Shown: positions 1 through 12,040, numbered from the stretch's first letter. The stretch: 64,000 nucleotides of DNA from Solicoccozyma terricola (GCA_001600875.1 BCLD01000009.1:642127-706126); one strand, 5' to 3'. Notes: generated from the sequence alone by a model not told the origin. Numbers and translations are program-made.

Positions 1-3000
1 GCATTCGGCTCTGTTCTCTAGGAGTTCGACACCCACCGCTCAGACTTCCCCGCCACCGCCACCTCCGAGATCAAAGGACATGAACGAGTTACTGGAATCC
101 AGCATGGCGTTGCAGATATTCGGTGCAGACGTCAGGGTGACCATGCGATCGACTTTGCAGAAGGAAATCGAGCGGTCAACTAAGAAACCCCCACCCAAGA
201 ACACTCGACTACAACTCATCTTCTCAAACGCGGATGACCGCACCGATGACGACAGCAAGGACGAAGCAGAAGGAATCTTCGCGGGTCTCAAGCCGGATCT
301 CAATGGTGACCGAACCGCACGGGTCTTCATCGGGCAAGCAACAGGACAGACTACTGGTATAGGCGGCCACATAGCTGGCCGATTCATTCCCACAGTAGAA
401 CGCGAATCCATCGATCTCATCGACAAGCATGTTGCGATCTGGAATCGCGAGCTTCTGTACGTGGGCGGGTATATCGCTCGAATCGTCTACGAGGTCGAAA
501 TGGAGGACATCCGGAAGGCCTGGGAGGGGAATGTGCCAAATTCCCAGCCTGACAAGGCAGTTCGAGACTGGCTAAGCAGTCGTGCACTCCATGTCCTCCG
601 TTTTTTCACATACCACACATCAACACCTAGTCCTCTCATCTCCCGTAACATGGAATTGGCGTTCTTCCAGAGCTTGGGAGGTGTGTCACTACCAATCCTT
701 AGTTCTTTGGGTGTGAGAGGAGCCGATGTGGTGCGAATGCCCCACCCAACGCTGATGACGTTCCTGAATGGCGTACCTGTCTTGACGACGGACTTTGTCG
801 AGAAGGCGGACCTCATGGTTGGCCGTCTCAAAGAGAGGGGTATGCTTCGTGATATTTCGCTGGACGACGTCATCAAACAACTCTCTGTCACTCCGTTGGA
901 CGATTCGCAGATGGTAGCTTGCCTGAAATGGTGGCAAGGGATGGCTAGCCTCCCAGAGTACAAAGCGTCCCTTCGGGAAAAGCTTCTAGACGCGGCAATC
1001 CTCGTTACAAAGGACCCTCTTGCGCATGGGACCAATGACAAGGTGATACCGCTGGCTGCTATCAAGACCTACCTGAACCCCGCTTTGATCCCAACGGATA
1101 TGCCACTCCCGCCGCACACCCTACCATACTCGGTTTCTCGGAATTTGAACACCACTTACATCAACGCCCAATTCGGCTGGCAGGAGTTGTCCCTGGCTGA
1201 CTGGTTACTCTTCTTAACACAGCCTCCCATGGTGGGGGGCGGCGGTTCTGCAGATTACGATATCACACTGTCGGCCGAATTCAGCGAACGGGTACTCGGC
1301 ACTCTCGCTAGGCATTGGACAAGCCTATCGAAGCAGCAACAAAGCTCAATAGAATCTACCTTGCAAGTGACAGCGTGCATTCCAACCAAGCTGGGCATGA
1401 AGAAGTCAGGAGAAGCCTACTTTTCCAACGTCGACCTTTTTCCAGACTTGGCTATCGTCGTCTTGCCCAATTCCGCGATCAAAGGGACATTGCGCACGAT
1501 GTTGGCATCCGCCGGGGTCAGATCGCATGTGGAGTTGCAGATGGTCTTTACGCGTCTCGTGGGCGCTTCCAAATGGAGCTGTTATGAGCTCATTCGGTAC
1601 CTTGTCTCAGTCAAGGACACGTTGACGGAGATGGAGCTTGCGAAACTGAAACGGACGGCTGCCTTCCCGGTGGAGGACATAGACTCTGCTTCGATGGCAG
1701 AAGGGGTCACCCAAAAAGGGATCAAGAGGGTGACTGCCGAAGAGTTGTACGAGCCAACACCGGAAAACCGCAAGCTCAAAGTGGACGTACTAGACTGGGG
1801 TGCAGTGTGGCGTCCACATTGCGAAGAGGCCAAGTTCATCTTCAACTTGGGGTTGCGTAGGAAGGTCACGCTTACCACTTTGCTGAATCTGACGTCTCAA
1901 ACCACGGACGAAGAATTGCGTTCTTCTGCTTTGAGTTATCTCATCTCTAACATCACGCACTACACAGGGTTCTCCGCGATCAATCATGCAGATTTTCCGT
2001 TCGTCCCGGCCATCGCCAGCAACGGCCAAAGATTCTACGCCAAACCAACAGAGGCTTATCTGAATCCGGCATGCAGCGTTATGGGCTTCGCAATCGTTGC
2101 GCCGATACCAGATGATGGTGCGAAGAAGTTGAAGCTGCTGGTGGATGTTCCAACTGATCGGCTAGTGAAGATGCTGCAAGACCATCCTCCCGCCACGCTG
2201 GACATGGCCGTCAAGCAGTATGAATACCTCGCTACCCGCTTGGCAGGTGAGAGCGGATTGAAAGTGTCATTCGGCCTCTTCTCTGACTCCCGTTTGACCA
2301 CAGACTTTTACAAAGAAGGAACTCTTAATAGTTTGAGGAACATTCCCTTCATCCGGGCAAAGGCGATGCGGGCCAAAACATCCGACCCCAATGCCACAGT
2401 CCTAGCCCGCCCAAACGAGGTGTTTTTCGCTCCCCATAATACCTCTGGCGATACCTTGTACGAGGTATACAAGCTGCTATTCCTCTTCGTCGACTATGGC
2501 AAGACGGCGAACAGCTTCCTGGAGGCAATTGGAGTCAGAAGTCAACCGTCCACAGAACAGCTCGCTGATATGATCGTTCGAGATCCCGTAAGGTTCTTGC
2601 AGTTGGCACGGTCCGGCGAGGTGTAAGAGTCTTGCATATGTATATACCACGCGGTCGTATTCCAGCTAACAACTTGTCATCTAACCAGTTATCTCGCACA
2701 ACTGCGTATACTTGCTGCCAGCTATGCGTCTCTTCCCGCTAAAACCAAGCTACAGATGACAAAATCGGCATTCTTGCTTGCTGGCAAGAAGGTTCTGGTG
2801 CAGACTACTGAAAAGCGGAAATTGTTGGGCGGTCTTGTGAAGAAAGACGCCGTTTTCGATGAGGATGAAGGCGAAGGCATAATCGATTGGGATCTTGCTC
2901 GAGCGGCGGATGTAGGTGTTTGTTCTGCAAGTCGGTCTGCAGCATCAACGCTGAAATACACCTTGACATCCTCTTAGATCTGCATTGTCGACGATGCCAA

Positions 3001-5441
3001 CGCCTACAGCCTTTTTGGCAGTGACATTAAATCGGCACCTCAGGTATGTCCTAGTATCCTGCTGTTTTTTTTCCATTCAGTCCTCTCATGAGCAGTGTAA
3101 CCGGGGGTTGCAGGAGGATCTCCTGGAAGAGTTCTACTCACGCCTTGGATCTCCACTTCTGAGTACCTTGGTCAAGGAAGAGTACAAGGTCGCTGGAATC
3201 CCTCAATCCAACACCGAGAGGGCCCGAGGCCTCCGCCACCTCGTCCTTGAGCGGCTTGCGCTTTTCCTATCCGAACGCAATCGCAGTTCATCCGACCTCA
3301 CTCTGGAGCACTTGAAACAGGAGGGCAACTTTCAAGTGCTGGAGACCCAGAGCGTCAATTTGAGAAGAACATTCAAGCACGGTCAGATGGAGAGGACTAA
3401 TCTGCAAGAGATTTCAGCTGCCGCCATAAAGGCCAGAGGAAACGTCGTCAGCCTTCATCTTTCGCGCAGCGTCGAACTCGACATGTACGAGTGAGTTAAA
3501 CCAAACAGGGTCGAAGATGGGAATGGCTTGCTGATTACGTGCCTATGTGACTTTTTCATAGAGTTGCCTTGGGTCTTACGAAGGCGTTGTTCAAGAGAAT
3601 GAGGCCCGATGAACCACTTCTGCTTATGACGTGAGCACACATTCCAGTGTCGAGGATGTCGGACATAGCTTGATGTCATCGTCTCTCTTTCACAGCATAC
3701 TGTCCACTCCTCTTGCAGCACTGAGACGGAGAGGGTTCAATGGTAAGTGCGCAAATGAACGCGTGGTACTGGTCTTGTATTGATGCTTGCAAGTCGTCGC
3801 TTTAGTCGACCGCATCTTGAATCAGCAGAAGGTGGAGCGCTTGGCCAGAGAAGCAGAGTTTCGCGAGACAAGGATGCAGGAGGAGACGGATTCCAAGAAG
3901 GGTTTAAGCCAAGTGGAATTTGAAGCAGCTATTCGACAATTACACGATGTGAGTTGTCAACGTGCTCGTTCGTCAGGTCACCGGAGCTCACCTATTTCAC
4001 ATCGACGGACAGTTGTTCCCCAAGGAAGATCCACGAGCTTTGGCGGCCCTACTGAATGAGCAAAAGTCGAATCATCTAGTCAACGTTACCAACTTGTTAC
4101 TTGCGCGAAACGCCAACCGCCCTTCATCCAACCCTCCGAGTCCGAGTTCTAAACGCAAGTCATCGGCAGGCAGCTTTGGTGGTACATCGGGCTCAACGAC
4201 AACATTGCTGGGCAATCTGCGGTCCAAATTCAGAGGCTCGAGCAACGTCGGCGATTCCCCTGATCCAGTGGTCTCGACGTCTGGCGTTACGGGGGGTTCC
4301 CAAGGAGACCATCCGAGCGACGTTTCCGCTCCCCCGATGCCACCAAGTTCAGTCACCGCGAGAGCACCAAGTGCCGATGTGAGCGATTTAGCGAGAGGTT
4401 CTGGATGGCGATGCAGCTGCTGATTCTTCGCGTACACGTTCGGTTTTGCAGATCACGCCCTCTGCTAATATTCGAGAATCCGCTGTTCGTGCTGTTCAAG
4501 CATCGAAATCCAACACTGCTCGGGAGATCGTCGGACAGAATCGGCAAACGTATGTAAAGGAAAGTGCAGACACATATTGCGATCTGAGTGGTGCGAAGAA
4601 GGATTTGGTCGAGGCAGGTGAGTGACGGGTTTGTGAGGGACATGTTGGGAATGCAGGCTGATGATTATGACGACGACGACGACGACGACGACATTGACAC
4701 AGGTTTCGTGCCTACTACTACTATTCCGTTATTCTTATCAAGAGGTAAAAATCAGGCATGTAACGCCGTCTACCATGAGTGATTCAGACTGAAACTCTTC
4801 CGTTATCACAGACATCGCTAGTCAGGCTGCGCAGCTGCTAGAGGAGAAAGGGATTGCCTTCCGGCGCTTTGCAGAGCGAATAATCATACCCGTCGGTCGT
4901 GTCTTTCAGGTGAGGGCGCGCAGCGTGGTGAAAACGGATTCTTCATCAACGTTGTGATCTTGACTTTTTTGGTGCAATCTTGGGCTTTCCCCACCCAGCT
5001 CGAGCCAAAGTCTCTGCACATCTTTTACGACACTGCTGGACCGTTGATCGCATTCAACAGGGCAGGCAGTCTATTCATGAACGCGTGAGTTGTCCCTGTC
5101 TGTCCTCGGCATTCGTCCCGCGGTCGATTAATACATAAACATCCGTTAAATCATCACACAGTCGCTACTATTTGGCATGGCACGACAATCAAGTCATGAA
5201 TAACGATCTCACTGAAGCGTACATTTCATGGTTCTTCACGCTCGCGCATGAAATTGCGCATAATTTGGTTTCGCAGCATGATTCGGAGCATGAGGTGAGT
5301 GGTGGTGGTGGCATCCTTCTCTACTTTTCCGATCTGATATTGCATGTCCCCCCTTAGTTCTACATGACTTCAATCAGTGAGACGTACTTTATGGCACTTG
5401 TAAAGCTGTTACAGACGCCAACAGTGGCTGCGGGGGAATAA
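1..5441 (+). CDS. DUF3684 family giant protein, 3' part (5' end outside window)
   Basis: The frame is open from the left edge, so the gene starts upstream and only its middle and C-terminal parts are visible. I do not know its function. The first long exon runs to about 2622 and has the block around IGQATGQTTGIGGH and VERESIDLIDKHVAIWNRE that is typical of the fungal DUF3684 family, whose N-terminus (not in this window) carries an HSP90-like ATPase fold. About ten short introns follow; examples of exons are 2689-2911, 2978-3043, 3114-3490, 3562-3630, 3696-3742, 3794-3948, 3977-4378 and 4452-4617. A Ser/Pro-rich low-complexity stretch lies near 4110-4380. The last exons encode a conserved C-terminus containing LAHEIAHNLV, an HExxH motif. 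The stop is TAA at 5439-5441. Family call is firm; biochemical role is unknown. Confidence 0.85.
4669..4692. repeat. (GAC)8 microsatellite inside a DUF3684 intron
   Basis: An uninterrupted GAC trinucleotide run lies in the intron between the exon ending near 4617 and the exon starting near 4703, just upstream of the acceptor. It would encode poly-Asp if the intron were retained. Confidence 0.8.
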
Positions 5442-6153
5442 ACCCTAAACCCATACATAATTGCAGTGGGAAATACATTGTGTCCGATTGGGGCTACAAA
5501 AGAGGGGGGCCTAGCCAAAAACCAGACATGCTTGATGCGTTTTTTCGGTAATGAACGCCGGTTGATCCGATGAACAGCACGGATGCTTCGACGAGGAATG
5601 GGTCGAGATGGACGCCGGGAAGTGAACGGTGTGGAGATTTTGTTTTGGTTCGGGCTATAGACGTGGACCACACCGGCCGGCCGGTGTGGTCCTGGGCCTG
5701 GGGTTGTTGCGCTCGCGGCCGATACCCGCCATATCGCCCACTTGTCGGCTTGTGCACCGACGTGGGGAAGTGGACAGGTGGGCAGGAGGGGGGGAGGGGG
5801 GAGGGGGAGGGGAGGGTCGGACGGACAGCAGGAGGATGTCGCAGACCCGAGTGACCCCGTGCTGGTGGTGGTCCTGGTGCTGTGACGGATGCAATGGAGA
5901 ATGAGGGGCTCAACAATCCCCGCACCCACTCATTCGGCCATCTCGACACATCAGAGCAGTCGTATAAGACAGCCACGGAAGGGGTCGATACATGCCTCGC
6001 ATCGTGCTCCCTTCTTTACCATTCACATCATCGTCATCCTATCGCACTCGCATTCTCACCGCAGCGTCCACATCGTCGTACCGTCACATCACATCGTCCC
6101 TATTCCACCACCACCACAACAACCACAACCACCGCAACAACCACCACATCGCA
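5442..6153. promoter_or_regulatory. Intergenic region and probable ACS1 promoter/leader
   Basis: About 710 bases between the DUF3684 stop and the ACS1 start. It holds a 28-bp perfect palindrome (5665-5692), a G-rich purine tract on the + strand (about 5775-5820), a TATAAG hexamer at 5963-5968 about 190 bases before the ACS1 ATG, and a CCA/CAA-rich leader (about 6104-6150) typical of an unstructured 5' UTR. An in-frame upstream ATG at 5992 is discussed as a finding. No gene recognised. Confidence 0.5.
5665..5692. promoter_or_regulatory. 28-bp perfect palindrome upstream of ACS1
   Basis: The two 14-base arms are exact reverse complements and meet at a CCGGCCGG core, flanked by ACCACA and TGTGGT. 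It sits about 460 bases before the ACS1 ATG. A dyad like this could bind a homodimeric zinc-cluster regulator (many Zn2Cys6 factors recognise CGG/CCG half-sites) or form a cruciform; neither is shown. Confidence 0.6.
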
Positions 6154-8561
6154 ATGGCTCCAGACGCCAAACCCGTACACTACATCGACGGGCAGGAAGA
6201 AGGTGTCATCCCTATCTACCCACCGCCGAAAAAGGTGATGGACGGCAAGCCGTATATTGAGAGTATGGAACATTACAAGAGGGAATGGGAGGAGAGTGTG
6301 GGACCCAACTCGGATGCGTGGTGGGCAAAGGTGAGTGCAGAGAGCATTCGTCGCGGAGTGAAAGACCATGCTCCCGTCAGGGAGCTTTTCTCTTGCGAGC
6401 GTAGCGAGCACTACCTCTGAGCGGAGCGAAGAATCTCTCTTTTTTGCGAGCGTAGCGAGCAATCATATTCTTCGCTGAGCGAAGCGAGCGCTACTCTTCT
6501 TTGCGAACGGAGTGGGCTATCGTCACTCTCTTCCGTGACCCTAGTGATCAATACTTGAATACTTTACTTGCTTCGCTGAGAAGAGTAGCCAGCACTGTAG
6601 TCTCCTCTGCTCGTAATTCCTATACCGAGTCCAGCGATGCATCCGGATTGGACAAAAAATGATGACAAGAAAATAACATGTCGTAAAGAGCGAGTGCTGA
6701 TTGAGTCTTTTTTTTTCTTCTTTTTTCTCCCCTTTCCCTCCCTACATTCGTTTATCTCTCCTTCTTTGATCCCCCCTACTTCTACGTCGAATATACACGC
6801 TCCGTCTATCATTCTCTCCCTTGCCAACTCATCCTTGTCACCTCCCCGAATCGACTGTTCATTTCCATCTCAACCGACGGAAAAATGAAAAACTCCTTCC
6901 AATTTAACCCACCCACCCATCCTCACAAATAGATGGCTAGAGAAAACTTGTACTGGCACCGTGATTTTACGACCGTTCAATCAGGTGGATTCGCTCACGG
7001 TGATGTTCAGTGGTTGTGAGTGGATGGTCATTCTTTTCATTCCATATAAATGCCTGATCTCGCCCTCCCCAAATCACACCCCTCGTTTCCCAGCCCCGAA
7101 GGTGGTATCAACGCTTCATACAACTGTCTCGATCGTCATGCATACGCCAACCCAGACAAGGTAGCCATCATCTACGAAGCTGATGAGCCAGAACACTCTA
7201 GAGAGATCACATACGCCGAATTAATGAGGGAGACATGTAAAGTCGCGAATGTTTTGAAAACTTGGGGTGTCAAGAAGGGTGATGCTGTCAGCATCTACCT
7301 GCCGATGACTTGGTGGGTTCCCCCGCTCGAAATAGCCGTTGCCTCGGTGGGACGGTGGCTGACGTGTTTCGTTCGCGCTGTGTTCCTTCGAAATGAAATA
7401 GGCAAGCAGCAGCTGCATTCCTCGCTTGTGCTCGTATTGGTGCCGTCCACTCGACCATCTTTGCTGGATTTTCGGCCGAGAGTCTGCGCGATCGTGCAAA
7501 GGACTGCGAATGTAGGGTTGTTATAACGACAGAGTGAGTGAGACACGGGGGGACGTTCCTTCTCGCCCGGAGAAGTGTCTGATGACATGGACTGGGCACC
7601 TGCAGCGAGGGTCGTCGTGGTGGAAAGTCGATTGCTACAAAGGCCAGTGAGTAACCTGATCACCCAATCACATTCTTCGGGGTTGTAGCTGATAATCGAT
7701 CTTGTCATCTCCCTCTTCTCCTCTCCTAGTCGTTGACGCGGCTCTCAAGGAATGTCCATTGGTTGAGAAGGTCCTGGTTCTCCAGCGAACCGGCTCCAAG
7801 GTCCCAATGACCGAGGGCCGTGATTTCTGGTGGCACGAAGAGTGTGCAAAAGTTCCATCCTACTGCACACCCGAGATCATGAGCAGTGAAGATCCGCTGT
7901 TTATCCTCTACGTGAGTTGGAAGCATCGGACGCGTGGGAGGTCGGACGGGACTTTCTGACCGTTCTTTTGTCTTCATCAGACCTCCGGCTCTACTGGAAA
8001 GCCAAAGGGCGTCGTTCACTCGACCGCTGGTTACTTGCTCGGCGCCATCATGACCGTCAAGTACGTCTTTGACGTTCATCCCGAAGACAGGTTTGCATGC
8101 ATGGCCGACGTCGGATGGATTACTGGTCATACGTGAGTGCGAATGGCCGGTGAAAGTGGATTGTCTTTGAGCCAATCGAACTCACCACCCCCTCTTCCCC
8201 TTCCGCAGCTACATCATCTACGGTCCTCTCGCTCTCGGTGTCACCACGTCGTTCTTTGAATCGACTCCAGTTTACCCGAACGCCTCGAGGTACTGGGACT
8301 TTGTTGACAAGCACAAGATCACTCAATTCTACACTGCTCCTACTGTGAGTTGTTCATTTACCACCAACAAACGGACGCATGCATGCTTATCGCCTCCGGC
8401 ATCCACAGGCCATTCGTCTTCTCCGCCGACTCGGTGAGGATTGGGTCAAGAATCACGATCTTTCTAGTTTGCGTGTTATTGGTAGTGTCGGAGAGCCTAT
8501 CAACCCCGAGGCTTGGCATTGGTACAACGACAACGTTGGTCGTGGAAACGCAGCCGTCGTC

Positions 8562-8594
<33 letters not shown>

Positions 8595-9567
8595 CACATC
8601 ACCCCTCTCCCAGGAGCAACCGCCACCCAGCCAGGGTCTGCTACGTTCCCATTCTTCGGTGTTGATGTCGCGATCCTCGAGGCAGCCACCGGCAAGCTCA
8701 TCGAAGGTGGTGACGTCGAGGGCGTCCTCGTCGCCAAGAAGCCGTGGCCATCGTTGGCCAGAACCGTGTTCGGTGACCACGAGCGATACCTCGACACCTA
8801 CATGAGGCCATACAAGGGATACTTCTTGTGAGTGCGCAATCGAAAAGCAGGAGTAGGGGAGGCGAATTGGCTGACCCTTCCATTTTTCATGACAGCTACG
8901 GCGATGGAGTTGAGCGCTCCTTGGATGGCTACTACTGGATCAAAGGAAGAGTCGACGATGTCATCAACGTCTCTGGCCACAGAATGAGCACAGCCGAGGT
9001 CGAGTCGAGTTTGGTCATGCACGCTGGAGTCAGCGAGGCAGCTGTTGTCGGAGCTCCTGATGAGGTTACTGGACAGGGTGAGTTGGGACCGGCCGTTCGT
9101 GAAAGGTACTCAATTGGCATGTCGGCTGACTCCGCGCCTTGCACACAGCCGTCCATGCCTTTGTTTGCATGAAGCCAGCCTTCGAGATCCAGAAAGGCAA
9201 GGAGGCCGACTTGATGAAGGAGCTTTCCATTCAAGTCAGGAAGACGATCGGTCCGTTCGCTGCGCCCAAGAAGATCTACCTCACTGAAGACCTCCCCAAG
9301 ACACGATCCGGCAAGGTCATGCGACGTATTCTCAGGAAGATCGTAGCTGGCGGTGAGTCAGAAAGTTGACGGTTACCTCACTCGGTACTGACATCTCGTC
9401 ATTGCAAACAGAGGCCGACCAGCTCGGAGATCTCTCTACTTTGGCAGACCCGGGCGTTGTTGAAAACAGTGAGTAGAATGAGAAAGGAGGGGGGGAGTGT
9501 ATCTCTTTGTACTGATTGCTTCATTACATCCTCAGTCATGGAAGTCGTGGCCAGACAAAACAAGTGA
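6154..9567 (+). CDS. ACS1: Acetyl-CoA synthetase (AMP-forming)
   Basis: Makes acetyl-CoA from acetate, ATP and CoA, via acetyl-AMP. The mature protein is built from about 13 exons: 6154-6330, 6933-about 7014, about 7100-7312, 7402-7533, 7606-7646, 7730-7911, 7981-8132, 8209-8344, 8409-8827, 8896-9077, 9149-9352, 9412-9468 and 9536-9567. Visible signatures: [14 protein letters not shown] (phosphate-binding loop) across the 7911/7981 junction, [19 protein letters not shown] (adenylation motif; many Acs proteins have Gln where Met stands here), [18 protein letters not shown], and [13 protein letters not shown] with the catalytic lysine. The start at 6154 fits the usual N-terminus ([14 protein letters not shown]). 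Intron 1 (6331-6932, 602 bases) is far longer than the others and contains dispersed repeats. Confidence 0.97.
6385..6500 (+). repeat. Intronic GCGAGC-type repeat cluster in ACS1 intron 1
   Basis: Two identical 18-base copies (TTGCGAGCGTAGCGAGCA) lie exactly 51 bases apart at 6393-6410 and 6444-6461. Between them is a module containing GAGCGGAGCGAAGAAT, and after them TTCGCTGAGCGAA, which is palindromic. The same modules recur in the VPS26 long intron in sense orientation. Confidence 0.75.
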
Positions 9568-10093
9568 GAATGTGATGTGGCCGTAGTGTCTTCAAGACTC
9601 GTAGAGAACGTAGCTATATGTGCTGGAAGCCGGGTTGATGTCGGTGTGAGGGAGGATTGTCTTATCCTAGCACGGCAGAAGTGTTTTTCTTTAAATGTGA
9701 TTGTACATTAGTGACGTGGGTTACTTTGGTTTGATGGCATGGTGTCTTCCATTGTTGGATACAGGCAAGGGTCGTTGGTGGAACTAGGGAATGGGCGGCT
9801 GATACTTTCCCTCTAGGGTCTGTCAAGTTACCAGCCCACGATTGTGTGCGCATCATCTTCATAGAAGCTGTTCCCGGGCCGCAGTCATGGGATGGTACGA
9901 ACGACAAGAACTTCCTTTTGCGGAGAATTACAAGGATATCCAATAGAAAGGAATGCAACAGTAAGGTGAGAAAAATTGACAACGTTTGAACAGCCTGAGT
10001 CTATCTAAAAATCGATATCAATTCTCGCTGTCGGGATTCGTGATAAAGTTAGCCTCGGTATCTGGATGGTAGTGCCAGAAAGACGGGGTGGAC
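9568..10093. other. Convergent intergenic region ACS1/VPS26
   Basis: About 525 bases between two convergent stop codons; expected to hold both 3' UTRs. I see no gene, repeat or RNA in it. If the VPS26 end is the alternative one at 10049 this region is slightly shorter. Confidence 0.5.
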
Positions 10094-12040
10094 TTACGGA
10101 ATTCGGAAGATTGTGATTTCCCTGTTCGAGAAGCCGAATAAGTTTCCATTCAACCCAAACAATCAAAGACAGCAACCGCCAAACACTCACTGGCTCTTGA
10201 AATACCGTCTATCCCAGCGCAAACTCCCCCACGTCAGCCAGCTTCTTCCTCCAAATCGACCAAATAACGTCCTCACCGATTTTCAAAATCAATCAACACC
10301 AAATTCAAGTAATACCTGACTGAGAATTTCTTGTTGACGTCTCTGAATGTTGGAGTCAGTTCGAACCCGCCTAGGAAGAGTCTGATTGGGATCATTTCTC
10401 CTGTGCGTAGGGACCGGGTTATGGTCGCGTCAGTATCTCCATCAGCCCATCGCAAGCCCCAAGATCCCCCCTGCGCCTCACCTCTAACCGGTGACCCATC
10501 CATGATCTCAAACTTCGTAATAGTCTCGCTCTCATTATACATGTTGGGCGCGGCTCCTGTTGTTTCTCGTCTGATGATTGAGAGTTCCATATGTTTGATA
10601 TTTATTCGAACGAGGAGAAAGTAGATTTTACCGACTATTACGTCTTTGAGATGGTATCTGAGACGAAAAAAAGCGAAACACGGCGAGGGGTGGGGCGAGA
10701 TATCAGCTTGGTTGATTGGGAATCCAACCAGACCCCTTGCCTCCGTCCCGCCACTCACTTTGCTTTATTGTATTCGAACTCGATATGCAAACAATCTTCA
10801 ATCCCAACCTCCATCCTGATAGCCATATTGCTATCAGGTGGCATCCGATATGAATGAACGTGGATCTCCCGTTCTCGTGTGATATCACCCATTCGACGGA
10901 GGATGGTTAAGCGGAGAAAGTAACTAGAAGGTGGGAAGTGTTCGATGGGATGAAGAAGAAGAAGAAGGGGAAGACGAAACAACATTAGTTCTAGTCCTCC
11001 CTTTACCGCACTGTCTAGGCCATAACAAGGTCTCCAAAGACACTAGTAACGCTCGCTGCATTCGCGATGCCAGAGAATCGTTGCGTACCCTCGACATCGA
11101 GCAGCAGGCCGGGGTGGCGCTCGGGATCGTTGCACGCTCGTAAATGCTCGTGAGATTCAGGCACCATCGTTCGCTATGTGAAAATAATCTTAGGTAGCTA
11201 GGAAGACGTTATTGCAGTCGTCTCCTCGCCAAGATGATATTGATCACCGCGCCGACGGTCATTATTGCCTCACCATGCTCGCGAAAGACGACTTTGCTCG
11301 CTTGACTTGCGAAGCAAGAGAAAGCTCGCTACGCTAGCGAAAGCCAAAGAGCATAGCTCGCTACACTCGCAGCGTATCGCTCGCTGTGCTCGCGAGAGAC
11401 AATATTCTTCGCTCCGTTCAAAGACATAATGCTCGCCGCCCTCTCCGCTACGCCCACCACTCACCGCAATTTTACATTGATCCCACTATAGCTTTCATAC
11501 TGCTTCTCCACATTCTTGAACGCAAAGTCAAATGTCTGAGATTGACGCATTTCCGAAGGAGCTGAGAGTTCTTGTGAGAGGGAGAGGAATTCGTAGTGAT
11601 TTCCGCTTTGAGAGGTGAGGAGAGGGATTAGGAGGTGGTGGGAGACAGCGAGGGAAAGGGAGAAGAGTGGAAGTTGATCGGATCAGCGAGGTTTCCGACT
11701 ATAGTCGATCCTGAAACCCACTAGCAACTCACCGATCATAAAACATTTCTAGCATCATCATTCCCTCAAACACGGTCAACAATCCATTCCACCCTGCCAC
11801 AACACCCAACTCACCGATACTCCCCACCAGCTCCAACCTAATACCATCATGTACAAACCTCTTCCCATCCTTGACTCTAACCACGACCTGTCCCACCACG
11901 CTCTCCCCATCGTAATACACCGGACAAGACTCTTTCTTGTCCTTGTCTGACTTGACTTCTACTTGGCGACGGTCATCGGAATTTGTGAGGAGGATATCGA
12001 TATCGATGGGAGGTGATGAGAAGTTGAAGAGGGATGCCAT
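10094..12040 (-). CDS. VPS26: Retromer subunit Vps26
   Basis: Arrestin-fold subunit of the retromer cargo-sorting complex, acting on endosomes in endosome-to-Golgi retrieval. Starts at 12040 (MASLFNFSSPP). Hallmarks in order: YYDGESVVGQVVVRVKDGKR, HYEFLSLSQELSAPSEMRQS, SYRMPPDS, MEVGIEDCLHIEFEYNKAK, YHLKDVIVGKIYFLLVRI, HMELSIIRRETTGAAPN, YNESETITKFEIMDGSPVRG and PIRLFLGGFELTPTFRDVNK. The gene has a 541-base intron (11464-10924) among short ones and ends with tiny exons of 18 and about 24 bases (RRYFKSQ, EITIFRIP). The 3' end is uncertain: reading on gives a TAA at 10096-10094, while splicing a very short 36-base intron would move the stop to 10049 (ending IPYRG). The family usually has a longer tail. 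Confidence 0.95.
11272..11445 (-). repeat. Intronic GCGAGC-type repeat cluster in the VPS26 long intron
   Basis: Read in the sense (minus) strand the segment contains GAACGGAGCGAAGAAT, then CTCTC, then GCGAGCACAGCGAGC, GCGAGTGTAGCGAGC and TTCGCTAGCGTAGCGAGC. These match, in order and orientation, the modules in ACS1 intron 1. The whole cluster lies inside intron 11464-10924. Confidence 0.75.

Noticed and set aside
4379..4397. 19-base intron in the DUF3684 gene
   Set aside because: A 73-base intron (4379-4451) with a strong TTTTGCAG acceptor keeps the frame and is of normal size.
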